DNA of 64,000 nucleotides from Himantopus leucocephalus (taxonomy: Eukaryota; Chordata; Aves; Charadriiformes; Recurvirostridae): the NCBI GenBank assembly GCA_003993805.1, contig RSEF01000031.1:54790298-54854297 (forward strand), written 5' to 3'. Both the position numbers and the translations under genes were made by a program. The notes beneath the pieces are model-generated. The model searched no databases, was not told the origin of the DNA, and worked only from the letters and a program-made list of their open reading frames with translations. Numbering within the stretch: position 1 is the stretch's first letter; the number at the start of each line of letters is the position of its first letter. Positions 51,201-63,942 of the stretch are shown one piece after another.

Positions 51201-54200
51201 ATAGAGTTCTTCATTTTCAGTAAAAGCCAGTGCAAGACATTGCTGAGAAGCCTGGAGAATCCAGGGAAATATGGTGGAGAGAGAACTTGTCATTAAAGGT
51301 CATGACAAGCTTTGTGCTTTGTTACCAGTTCAGCTTCATACTTGATGAAAGAAACCAACTTTTTGTCTCTTTCCTTATCCCTGCCCCGAAAAAAATACTT
51401 TCTGAGCTGTTTTACAAAGGGATGAGAGAGATTTCATTCTCAGGTGGATTAACAAATGTTTTGAAGTGTTTAAAAGGCACAATTAAATTTGAAAGGGTCA
51501 TTTAATTTCATGACTTATGGTACTTACAGGTGAGTTCGGAGGCAGAGACATCTCAATTAGTCACAGAGTACCAGAAGGAATGAAGAGAAGAAAGGAGAAG
51601 GGCTCTTGTAGATTGGCATAGGAAATAGGTAAATTAGCTAGCTCTTATTTTGCAAACACCCCCCACCCCCGATTTCTAACGAAGACGTGAAATGGAGAAC
51701 TCACTTTAGAAACATTCTTAACAGACTTTAATAGCTGTAAATCTTGCATGATACATCTGGAAAAATTCTGTTCAATACTTCTGTCTCCCTTCATGCCATT
51801 GTTCGTATGATTCCATTATTAGATAAGGGAATACATTTAGATTCAGCAACACATAATACATGGAATCTTGCATTCCGAGTTAAATTGTGTACTACAATGA
51901 AGTAATGCAGGGGTTTTTTCTTTTTTACTGAAAAGCCTTATTTGAAAGCTTTTTTTTAGGTTTTTTGCTTCCTTTCACTTCATTTTCTTCCTTCATAAAT
52001 ATATTCTGGCTTTGCTTCTGTTCTTCCAAATCATTGTCCTGGTTCCTTGTGATAAGGCTGGTATCAACCTAACAGTGTCTTCAAGGCCCTCCCAGGAGAC
52101 TGTCAAAGCAAAACTAAACTGTGCAGATGATGGGGCTTCCTGACGCCTCATTGAGTTGAAAGGATTGCCATTTATCCTTCCACCCTTTGATAGTCACTTC
52201 CTCATTTTCTTTGTGAATGCATTAAAACTGAAGGAATTATCAGGAACTGTGCAGGAAAGGGCTGTATGATAATTTATTTTTATATAAATACACATGCACA
52301 CACACAAACACACACACACTGCCTCCTTTGTTTCTAGTGCCAGACTGATCCTATGAGCAAAAAGCGTGTCTGAAGCGCTTTCCAAACTCTATGAGCTGCA
52401 TTATTTCTGAATAGCATGTTTCATATAATTAAGACACAAATGATTTTTCCTCAAAGCTATTATGACTACTGCATACATCACAACTAAATAAAGCGCACAA
52501 AAGCAAGGACTGCAAAGTCAAGTTCCCAGGCATAGACGTATATGTGCCTTTACCTGTAGACAGTCAATTTATTATTCACAGAGCTATTGGTCCACAGAGC
52601 ATAGCTGGTATTCTGCCTCGCTCAAGCAAGTTTTCTGGTTGCTTTCTACTCCTTCTTCCTCCCAGACTGGAGTATATGGGGTAAAATAACAGAGAGAGCT
52701 CTAAGAAGGTGTTTACTGGATCTGGTTAAGCTTTGCAAGGTCATTCACTACATAAAATATCAAGTAATCTGATCCATTTGATCGTATGTTTTTTGGTTTT
52801 CACATTTTATGTGTTTTGCTAGGTAGACAAGAATGGCATACGGCATAAATTGTCCAGTCTTTGGAAGCAGCTGAAAAATGCCAGAGAGCAGAGAGAGACA
52901 CAAACACAAAATCCTGTTGAAGTTGAGAGAACAAATAAATCAGTATGAGGAAATGTCTTTGGACTAGCCACCAAGTGTGGTGTTGCAGCAGCCTGGTGCG
53001 TTACCATCTGGGAGAGTTCAAACAAGCTGTAAATCCCAGGCCCTCCAGGCTGTGGGAAGCTGGCTTGGGGAATTTCTTGTTTTGTTTCTTGGGAGGTAAA
53101 GTAGAGGCTGGCTAGTTGATGCTATAAGCATTCCCTGCTGGCTGATCAACATCAGACAGAAGAGTTTTCTTAACCTCTAGGCAAAGATAAGGCCAAAACG
53201 ACAAGACAGTTTAGAAGAGAGAGCAAGAGTTTGCTGAAATAAAGGAGAGAGGGGATAGAAAAATTTCATGCAGATTAGAGAGGACAATGCCTATAGGCAA
53301 AAGGACTAAGATTTTTAGTCTGTTTAGGTTGTCTTATGCTGAACACTGGAAGTCCTAAGGACCAGATTTTTTGAGGAACGTAGGCATTTAAGTGAAATGG
53401 GCACACTGGACACCTTCACACAGGTTTCACAGTAACTAAAAAAATCTAGCACTCCATGAAAGAGTTGGGCATAAAGGTGAGCTGAATAGGGAACCTTCGG
53501 CAGTCCAGAGGGTAATCCACAGCAAACATGTCTAATAACTGAATAGGTGATGTAGATCCATGCAAAAGAATTCAGATGGGAACTGCCTAGGGGCAGCCAG
53601 TAGAAAGTACTAAGTATAGGAGTGTATCTGAGCTCCTGAAAACCTCAGACTTCATGGTCGTTGTCTGCCCAGAGTACAGAATAGAGCACCAATTTTGACA
53701 CTCGGTACCTAAACACACTGGGGTACCTCTCTTTATAGCATATCTACAGGTGATGGGGGTAGTGATGCTGGAGTGCTCTCATACAACTGCTATTGTTTAT
53801 AACATTTGGAAATGGAAGATGTTGGCTCAGGGCTTTCTTTCTTAGAAGCAGTAAAAGCCCCCTTTACAGGAGACAGCCTCAATGACCAAGTTCCAAGAAG
53901 GCTTGAGCATGGCTTACCTTCTTTTTGAAGTTTGGCCACTGACAATTCAGGAATGCAAGAGCCATCAGGATAGGAAGAGAGCAAGCAAGAGACCGTGAGT
54001 TACATGTGACATGAGCATCTCTACCAGGCTGGGTCTTTGACAGACTTAGCTAGGTTTGAGTGGCCTTCCACCTCACATGTGGATAACCTTGGATGCGAGG
54101 CACTTAGTTCCTCAAATGAGAAAGTGTCAGAGCATGTGTGGAAGCCTAACTTAGTCTATAGGAAATATTGTTATTCAAAATGAAAGCACAGCATTCTTGC

Positions 54201-55499
54201 AGGCAGCTAGCAGGCTTTGTAGTTACTGACAAAAAGAACCTCCGGACTGTATTTAAATTTGGATCCATTGTAAAGTCTACTTTTAGCTCTGGATCTCGCT
54301 CGATGTGTATTTCCTAAATTAATTTTATTTCTAGTCTCTATATCTTTTAACACGTCCTAAATTATTCTTGCTTCCATCAGAAATCAAACCCTGGATTCTG
54401 AAGCCATTGTAATCCTGATACGGTGACCCAGAGCAAATTTGTTTTCCTCTCGCAGCTTCAAGTTTTCACTGGGAGAGGAAAATTAACCTCATATGTAGAT
54501 AAAAGTATCTGGAAAGGCATCATCTAGTTTTTCCCTTGGTTCTCAAATCTAATAGGAATGCAGTGATCATCTGTTCAAGATGAATCACTTTTCTCCACAG
54601 GAGAGAAACTCAAACAGTGCTGTGTGAAACAGAGTCCGTATGAATTCACCAGAGATCCTCTCTCAGGTCTAGCTTTCATTTGAGCGCTTTATTCTACCCA
54701 CTCATTTCCCAGTGTGTGAACTGCTTATCAGAAGGAGTTGAGGCAAAGTAGAGGTATCAGAAGAGATTCAGACAGGCAGAGATGAAGCTGGCTGTGTGCG
54801 ACAGCGAGCATCACGCAACAAGACAGTGGGCATTAGTCACTGTGAGACCAGAATAGCTGTACGGAACCAGAAAACAACTGACTTCATGTCTAGCAATAAT
54901 ACAGAACCAATAGAGGGGAGGATGTGAGCAGATAAAGTATTTTCTGGGAATTTGTTTCCAGACTTGAAACAGCTTTTGCTGTACGTTTGTCTTGCACCGA
55001 TAGCATTTCATTGGAACCAGTGTCTTAATGTGAAGGACCACACAAGTGACACCAAATGAAGCAGCAACATTGTGAAGCAGAATTGATGCGATGACCCACA
55101 GTGGCCCACTTAGCTGTTCCAGGACTGGAATTTTTCTGAGAGGCTTAGGGTGCTCACTGGGAAGTGCTGAAATGAAATTAGATTTAAAGTAAACATCCCA
55201 GCCTCCCTGACTCTGTTTTTCATAGAAATGCAGCAGATAGCACATTACTGACCGAGAGCTAAATGTTTGGTACTGCATCTTTGTTACTGGTTTCAGATGA
55301 AACTGGTTGTGAAAGTGAATAAAAAACACTATGAGTCCTTCTGGCACAGGTAGTTTGAGAGCTAGGGTGCTTTTTGTGGGTAACATAATTTCATGCTAAT
55401 ACCCAATGCAACGGATGTTGTCAACTACAAAACTGGAATAGATCTGTAGTCTTATTAGGAGAAACAGGGCGTGCATACCCAATATCTGGTACTAACCAT
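48243..55499. other. Mostly unique DNA, no gene recognised
   Basis: There is a short AC tract at 48567-48581 and a CA-rich tract at 52290-52319. The block 53300-54130 has phrases such as CCAGATTTTTTGAGGAACGTAGGC, TACCTAAACACACTGGGGTACC and GGCACTTAGTTCCTCAAATGAG that loosely recall old amniote repeats built on TTAGGCACCTAA-like words. The match is too weak to call. The 191-codon minus frame at 54811-55386 is the longest gap-free frame outside a repeat and shows no recognisable domain. Confidence 0.45.
52290..52319. repeat. CA-rich microsatellite
   Basis: ACACATG followed by imperfect CA repeats with one AAA interruption, about 30 bases. Confidence 0.85.
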
Positions 55500-56390
55500 T
55501 TTACTGTGATCTTTTCCAGTCTTGCCTAACAGGTTAGATCAAATTAGCAGTACAATGTCCAACACCAGCCACAACGGATTAAAAACCTAATCTGAGGTGT
55601 AGGTGTGTCGCAGATGGAGTGATGTACTTCACTGGTAGACAGAAGCGGTGATACAAGTATTGATATAAAACAGGGAATTAACAAAGCTGGATATTAAATG
55701 TGACTGTTTTAACAAGATTTGATGGCAAGGCACACTTGGTTATTTACTGCATAGAGGACAGGGTCAGACAGAACGGTCAGGGACACCTTCCCATTGAGTC
55801 AAGGTTCAGAGAGGCCCCTTTGCTTTCTGAACGTCTCAGAGAGGAGTCTAGGTGTGGCTGGATCCAATCCTAGTCCCAGACTTGGTCAACAGTTTATGTC
55901 TAAAGGATTATGTATGAGCGATCTATCCTTTTATATCACTTAGCTAAGATTTCAAAGTTTAACATGCTATTAATCACTTAACAAGGATCTGTTGCGGCAA
56001 GGAATCTCTTAATCTTGAGAATTAACCTTGAGCAGTGTCCCTACTCAAGGGGGATGCTGGCGTGCAGCCTGCTGCCATGCAGGAGAGCTCAAAGGGCTCT
56101 TGGGCTGTTCACTGTTCATGGGGGTAAGCTGATTGATCTATAGTCATATTCGCATATTGACCATAGTACCAGTATTGTGGTGAGGTGGGTGCATTGCTCA
56201 AGTTCGCCCTTGACTATTGTGTTGTTATCTGTCTCCCTGAAACCACGCTGAGCTGGGTGCAGCCATCACGACTAGACGCACCCATTACGACCAGCATGGG
56301 TGGTTATTGCTTGGGCAGGGCTACAGGAGATAAAGGTTGGGTTGGCAATGGAATTTTGGCAGTGGAATTTTTGTGCTAGCCTACAAAACT
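55500..56390. repeat. Possible LTR-like dispersed avian repeat
   Basis: The text of this block seems familiar as a dispersed bird repeat, notably GATGGCAAGGCACACTTGG (about 55721), TCTTGAGAATTAACCTTGAGC (about 56013), CTGGCGTGCAGCCTGCTGCC (about 56057) and GACCAGCATGGGTGGTTATTG (about 56290). It contains a perfect 7-base stem CCTTGAG...CTCAAGG at about 56025-56049. I cannot prove repetition from a single copy, and I could not define ends, orientation or flanking duplications. The alternative is unique sequence. No open frame of note lies in it. Confidence 0.35.
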
Positions 56391-59300
56391 GAGATCCTCA
56401 GAACTCCTGTTTATTTTATAAGCAGACCTAAAACCAGCAAAGATCTGTGTTCTGCCTGTTTCTGACAGATCTTTAGACAGATAAGGCTCTATTTCTAGAT
56501 GTGCCTTGGAGTATTTCTCTCATGACAACACTGAGCAATTCCCTTCTCAAATGCCACCAGGGTCAACACATGAGGTGTGTTCCACCTAAAGAGGTGGAAG
56601 GTGGTTTGTAGGTCTGAGGCTGGTGTCTGCACAAGACACAACAACCCTGGCAGCTTTTATCCGTCACGAAAAAGGCTGGTTATGCTGCCTCAGATCAATT
56701 GCTTAGTATGTCCAACACACACCGAGAACACTGAATTTCTTCTCTCTGTGAGGCAGGAGGATGCTTGTATGCATTTCATCTGACAGGGCTTTTGGAGGCC
56801 AGAAATCCCAGACACATGTCGCCCCCTGAACAGTGTTGACAGGTTATAAATTCTATTCAGCTTCTGGTCTCCCAGCTGCAGACGATCCTGGGAGCAGGAG
56901 TTGGTGCCTGGACCTCTCCCTCCAGCAGTGCATGTCTGGTCTTACACAGAGAGGCAGCAAGCATCCTCATCTGCAAGGACGTGAAGCAGTGGATTGTTTT
57001 GCTTACACGTGCTGCCCGAAACACACTGCAGAATCTGCTTCAGTACAGTCAGCTCTTGATTTAAAAATGCCTGCTTTCTCATACTAAAACAAACGTGTTC
57101 TCTGTATCGGGAACAAGAAGGTTAGGGCTGAGGAAATTGAATTAGAGAAGCCGGTAGCGGAGCAGAAAGAGTGCATTGATTGAATCAGCAAATCTACAAC
57201 TAACTCACGATTACACCCTGACTACCCACTGCTTGACTGCCCAAACTTCCCGCCATCTCCTAGGATTTGTAGGATTTGTAAACAAGTGTGGGTTTTATAC
57301 AGAAAAGTAGAAACAGAAACATGTTGAAACTCTCAGCAAATTCCAGGACTCGGAGATTTGACAGAGGATCTAGAAGTAGTGGAGCCCCGGTCTCACGTTC
57401 ATCTGACAAGACCGAGCTCCCAGCTGGCGCATCCTGGCACAGCCCCAGTGAAAGCTGATGTGTCCCAGCTGAGACCCTCCTTTCCTGAATAGGTTTCCCT
57501 GTGCATTTTATAACACTGCTCAGACTGATTCCCTGCAACTTTGCCTCTAGTGTCTTATCTAACTAATTTCTAAGTACAAGTCCAGGCAAGATGTTGAATA
57601 CGTCCTTGGCTCAGTTGCTGCTGCTTTCCCCTAATTGCTGATATTCAATTGAAATGATGCGATTTATTATTTGAGAGTAATTTAAGAACTCCCTCTTTCT
57701 CATTCGGTGGTCAATATATTGCATGTCCTGATATTAAAAAGAATTAAAATAAGTAAATGGCTTTTTTACACTGCTGTCAGTGCTCATAATGCTTGTTGTG
57801 GGCAAAAAGGAAACACATCACAGACATAAAGCCAAGAATTTATTATTGTTATAATTGCACTCTTCATTGTCGTAATAGTAAATCTAAACGATTATGATTA
57901 GCCCAGATTAAATTATTGCAGAAAAATAAAGGAAAATGAAATAAAGACTATTATTCTGTAAAAATCTGAGTTACAAAACCCAGTAACACTGTTTCAATAC
58001 GATGAGCTTTATTTTTCCTCCTCGCCTTCCTGATTTTTTTGATTCACCTTGCGGGAGCTATTTTGCATGTTTTCTAACATGCTTTTATACCCTGCTCCTT
58101 CTTCATTGGTCTGCTAGCCCATAATGCATCCAAATTCATTGTATATGATGAGTTTTACCTACGTTAAATATTGTTGCTTATTCTTTTTATTACCCCAGAG
58201 TTGGTTTTGTCCAGCTCCTGGGCTGCATTTGCTTAACTGACCATGGACGGGTTGTTGGTAGCTTCGAGGTCTCCAGTGCCAACGTGTGCCTCACCTCCTA
58301 CCACCCTATGACTTCTCCTTTACACCACATCCTCTGTCTCCTCTGCTCTCCTACCATGCCTGCACTCCTCTGCACTGCACCATGCAGTCATAAATCTCAC
58401 GAAATAACTCGTCATGAAATAACTGCCTCTCACTACCACCTTACATAGAAACTGCAGTTACACTTTACAAATATAAGCAAAGGTAAAACAAATTGGCTAC
58501 AGCCACCTGCTCATTAGAAAAATTGCTGTTATGGCTGAACCAAGTTAAAACAAAGCTCCAGGCACGGAGATACAAAATGAAGCAAAGCAAACCTGACATG
58601 CCTCAGTCCTAGGGCCTCGCAAGTGCAGTACAAAGCCTGTGGACTGTTACTAGTGATAGCAGTACTCTATTTCCTGGGCTACAGGGCTACAATAAATATC
58701 ATTTCAGAAGGGGAGAGCACTGTCAATAGTAATGACTAAGTTTTCAGACAGAAACATGGTTCTCAAGCTAATAGTAAATCTTTAACATTAGGCCTTTTCC
58801 TCATTGCAAGCTGCAAGGCTTATCTGTTAACAGAGATGGTAAATAATTCCCTTTTTCATTATTAATTTGAAAGTATTTATAGCCTGTGATCATGTATCTC
58901 ACATGAGTGTCCTCTGTTTCTAGGCTAAATACATTTAAAGTCCTTAATCTCTACTCAGAAATTTTGTTTGCTGTGTTTTTGCCTTCCTTGTGTTGAATAA
59001 TTTGGGTACTTATTGTGAAGAGCACAAAACCACATTGTTTTGATTTTGTTTCTTTCAACAGCTTTACAACCTCAGGAATATTTATAATTTAGCTGCTTGC
59101 TAGAAGGAAACCATTTATCTGAACCAAATTGACAATAGCCTCTTCGCTGCCCCTGCTGTCAGAGAATAACCTTACAGTATCTTTCTTTTCCACCAGCAGG
59201 CGCCTAGATATGTCAGGATTTCATGTTGTGCCCACTGCCTGTTTCAATTATTATTTCTCTTAGAATGTGCTTTTCTGTTTCAGCACCTTTTCCACTGTAT

Positions 59301-62300
59301 CTTCCTGCCAGTCTTCATTACGCTTACTGTTTTACAAGGTAGGACCCAAGCACACCACTGCTGCGATGAGCCGGCGAGGAATGAGTATCGGCATTAGTTC
59401 CCAAACACTTCACTACTTCCAGTTTTCAACATCCCTGATAAGCAGCGTGAAAATCTTCCATCTCTCAGTCTGTCCCAGCGCTTTCTGCCAACAGGAGTTT
59501 TTTGAGGCATAGGCAAAGAACTGGCCTCCTCTCCAAGGTGTCAGCACGGCACCCATCAATTCTGACTGGTTTTGGATCAAACTCCATTGGAAAAGTGTTT
59601 CCATAAGTGCTTACTGTAAATGTTTTGTTCCTAGTCTGTTCATAAATTTCTAATTAAAAACAAAAGCTTATTTTTTCCCCCCTCCAGTTTAAAGGGCACC
59701 TGAATGAATTTAAAATTGTATAACCCTATCAAATTATTAAGCTAATTAAAGGGAGGCATTGAGGTTTTAAGCAGTTTAATTTTTTGCGGTGTTGTTAATG
59801 ACAGTACCTGAACTGGCTCCTGAGATGACATAAGACAATTTTCTGTGTTTATTTTCTGTCCCTTTGCTACGTTATGGAGTGTTCCTCTGTTACTCTGATC
59901 ACAGGCACTAAAGTTTGATGGTGATTTGAACAGAAGACATGGTCACACGGGTTGAGAGAAGATTGCCTTATGCCTTGATGTAAATGCAGTGGAGATGTCC
60001 TCTCTGACCAGTTGCATTCCCCTCTCCATTTCTGTCGACATATTTGAAATTGATACTTAATTATTGTTGAATAGGTGAGTGAAAGTATTGCAATGATTTT
60101 GTAGCCTATAGCTTTCCTGCAAGACAAGCCCTGATCCTTCACACACTGTGAGGGTCGGTCCCCAGACTCAGCATATCCATTGGGAAAGATGAAAATAAGC
60201 AGTCTGTTGGAAAACCTTCATGTTTTACCTTAGCACAAGCATTTGCAAATTTAATTTCTCCCAAACGAAGAAAAAAAAGATGCAGGAGATCAGAAATTTT
60301 TGCGAGTGCTTGGAAGCGTAAGATCATAATCATTGCACACTGGGCTCACATTCGGGGAAAGGCAGCACAGTTCTTACGGAAGCCTGCACAGTGTCTATTT
60401 GGCGTCAAATTTGCAGACATAAAAGGGGTAATACAGTGGTATGACTTTTGTTCAGTTCAGCAGAAGTTTGACTGAGTGCAGGCAGAAAGATAAGGCCTGA
60501 AAGAAGTGATAATTCACTAACTTGCCCTTGCCAGCCACTCCTGTCAGTAAACAAGATCTTTCTTCCCTTTAAACTTGAAGATGAGGGTAGTCTGAGTTTG
60601 TTCCTGTCTGTGCATTACACATGACACGGTTGTGTTGATTTCCAGTTGTCCTTGGCAAAGAGAAAAAAGCTCTTCAAGGACCTTTTCTGACCTGGAAGAA
60701 ATGACTACAGCTCAGTGGAGAGGGAAATTTATTTTCGACTTGTTCAGTTGCAAAAAGTATCAAACATTACTAACAGTTTTGAAATAAAAGTAGCCATAAA
60801 GGCTTAGTGAAGAAAAAACAGCCCTCAATAAAACTCGCAGAAACAATCCCTGCCCCTGTTTTGTTGTAGTGAAAGCAGAGCGAAGGGTACACGTGTCTTC
60901 TGTTTTTCCTTTATAAAATTGTAAATGCAGAGAAAGCCTGTATTTAACAGAATTCACAAAGTGTTTGCACTTTAGACCTGTCAACAATCTCAAACTAAGA
61001 GCAATACCACAGGAGCACAGTGTTACTGCTTTTTCTTCCTCCCTATCTACTTTCCCACAAACATACTTTCTCATCAACTTGCCGTACTTGCTCCTGAAAA
61101 CATGTCAACACTTCATCCTGTAGAGTAATCCTTGGAAAACATCATATTTTCTGAAAACTGTAAGCTCTGCACAGCTTGAATCTCAAAAATCATCCAATTA
61201 CTTAGGAAACATCAACTATTTCAAATCACAGATCAAACCCTCTTCAAAAAGTTAGCACATGAGCAAAATCCACTGCAAACATGAGAACAGAGAACACGTC
61301 CCATTCAGAATTGACAAAACGGCAGTAGCACTCAGCAGGAGTAATGGCTCAATTAATCAGCTGGGTAAAGCGGTTGGTTTACGGGACAGGCAGCTGAAAA
61401 CTGTTTACAAGTATACAACGCCCCCAACAATCGGCTGCTCATCAGCAAAGGACACCAACCACATGTTACAACAGTCAGTCATGGATTTCTAGTTCGATGT
61501 CAAACAGTGAAATGAAAATACATCCTTAAAACTATTTTGTTTTATTTGGAGGGAACAATTAGTGAAAGACCCCTCAGTCAGCAGGATGTCATCTGTTTAA
61601 AATTTATAGGATGGGGAAACAAACTTTCTCATATTAAGAAAACAAGTTATAATGAATCAAATCAAATTAAAATATAATAAAATAATAAAAATATACTTAA
61701 ATTGAGCTCTATAATAAAATTATCTGTATAAAAGGTATCTTATCCTTCAACTAATGTGAACTACATGCGTGTATTGGGCCTTTCTGAAATGTACTCAATC
61801 ATATGTCTTTGTTACTCAGCATAGAGTTGGTCTCAGAATTATGTTTTAAAGTGATTCCTGCAACTATTTGTAAATCATAAGAGCTTTTGACTGCCTGGAG
61901 GCCCCAGATTTAACTCAAGTCATTACTTCTTGGGTGTTCTCATCTTGCTTTTTCTTGGTTTTTTTTTTCACTCTGGTCCAGTTGGCAATCTCCCATCTGT
62001 CCTCCTCCTCCCCCTCATTTCTTTCTCCTCTATCTATTTAGTAAAGGTTTCTCACCACCATGTCCACATAAAATCTATGTAAAGTAGGTTAACAGTGGTG
62101 AAGTCCTCAGAGGACCTGATGGAAAATATTACCTTATCTTTCTCTCAAGTTAAATAGAGTTGCACCAGTAGGAATTCCTTCGTATTATGAACACTGTTCT
62201 GTTTATGGTGCGTAAGTTTATTAGGAAAAAAGTTTTACAGCATTGTCCAAAGGTCGTCCAAACTGTGCTAATTTAATAATCACCTTTGGGAAATTAATTT

Positions 62301-62347
62301 TCTAACCAGATTCTTTAACTGAAAAGCTCTGTCCTTGTCTCTCCTAG

Positions 62348-62440
62348 GCTGCATTCTGAGTCTTATGGGTGACAATCCTGCAAAAGAAAATTACAGTAAA
62401 AACCACGCGGGACACGCTCACAGGTCATGCATTATAGATG
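62348..62440 (+). other. Candidate exon (93 nt)
   Basis: A strong pyrimidine tract ending CTTGTCTCTCCTAG (62334-62347), with a branch-like TTTAACTGA upstream, precedes 93 bases. The third frame is open throughout: 30 codons including LMGDNPAKENYSKNHAGH, largely hydrophilic. The donor-like ATG/GTAAAA follows. A length divisible by three and local CpG (ACCACGCGGGACACGC) are mildly encouraging. No protein family was recognised. It could equally be a chance pairing. Confidence 0.2.
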
Positions 62441-63681
62441 GTAAAAAATAGCATTGAATTCTGATATTTTTCCTTAACTGAAGGAGTCTTACTCTACTAT
62501 GGGGCAAGGGACTCTTCAACCTCAATTTAAGAGAACCTGTTTAGAGCAAATATGTTTTCCATCTACAGCGGTTCTCTGCCAACCTGCCTGAAGCCAAGAT
62601 ATATAACCCAGTACAGATGTGCAAATTCAGTTTAAATAATTAACTGCAGCAGATGATGATCCCGTATTACAATGATTATAGTCATTAAATGCAAAAGTTG
62701 ATAATAATAATTCAGAAGTAGTTTTGGGAAACTTGGTTCCCTGCCAGAGCTGTGCAAAAGGAGGAGAGGATGCTCTCTGAAGAGTCAGTCACAGATCTGT
62801 AGAAATTGGGTTAATAAAGCACTCAAGGTTCTGAGGCAGGCCCTGCTGTTCTTGAAATCTTGGCTGTGATGCTCATTACAGGTAAACAGCTCTAAATTCA
62901 CTAGAAAAGAACCGTTCTGAAAGGGCCCACAAAGGCGGGTGGCGTACATCTCTTAAGCAAACTCTGTCCCTTCCCTGATCTGACTTCTGTCCTAAGGGAG
63001 AAGCACAAATCTGGTAAGATGCAGATGGGAAACAGGAGTAAGATTAGGTTTCCTCCATTCCACTCAGACAATTAAGTCACTAGAGAACCTGGTCTTCTCA
63101 GGCATGTAGGACGAGGAACAAGACACTGATGAATTCAGGGAAAAAAATAACTATCAGAAGTAATTTGACAGTAGTAAAATCTAAAATAATTGCTTAGAAG
63201 TCTATGATCATATTGATAAATCCTTGGTGTTTAGTGGGCATAAACTGAAGTAATGATCAAAACTATGTTAAAACACACCATGCAAAGCTGTACCCTGTGT
63301 AATAGTCTTACTTAATGCTACCAGCACATTTAAAAATGAATTTTATTATTATTAGTAGTAATTCCCCTTTGCAATAGGCTCTACTCTAGGGTCACATGGA
63401 CTTTTATAACTTGGTACACCCCAGAACTGAAGAGTTCTGGGATGAGAATGTAAAGACTGAAATGGTAAGAGTTGTGCCATGTGCACGCAGAGCAACCCTT
63501 CAGTGCCAGCAAGAGGTGAGACAGGTCTTGTCTGTTAATACTACCATTTAATGACTATGGTGATCCAAATGCATAAGCTGTATGTCTACCAGTACTTAGG
63601 TATTATATTGTTACTACTATGTACATATAATTGATGCCAGCGATGTATTATATTGTTGCTACCATTTTTTCCTGTACCATC

Positions 63682-63718
63682 ATTGAAATTAAGAATACCA
63701 AAATTGAAATTAAGAATA
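63682..63718. repeat. 16-bp direct repeat, period 21
   Basis: ATTGAAATTAAGAATA occurs twice, separated by five bases, as a local tandem-like duplication. Confidence 0.85.
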
Positions 63719-63942
63719 ATTTTCCAATGATAGATACATCCAATGATTTATGTAGGGAACTGTCTCATTACAGGCAGTGGAAAAACAAAAATAATAATGA
63801 ATTAAAAATGAAATAATTTTCGTGCTTTTCAAGTCTTTTAAAATCTTTCAGCACACATAAACAACTACACAAATTGGGCTAACTATAATTTATTTACTTT
63901 ATTCAGTTTCTACATAATAAACCTACTGTATATAGCATATAG

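Larger units (their letters stand above)
56391..63942. other. Unique DNA with candidate regulatory and exon-like stretches
   Basis: No gene is recognised. Segments 57610-58060 and 59690-59850 are AT-rich with many TAAT/ATTA words and have the look of deeply conserved non-coding elements. Exon-like segments bracketed by splice-type signals occur at 59284-59338 and 62348-62440. The 77-codon plus frame at 61259-61492 has a protein-like mix of residues but no recognisable domain. A 16-base direct repeat lies at 63682-63697 and 63703-63718. Confidence 0.45.
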
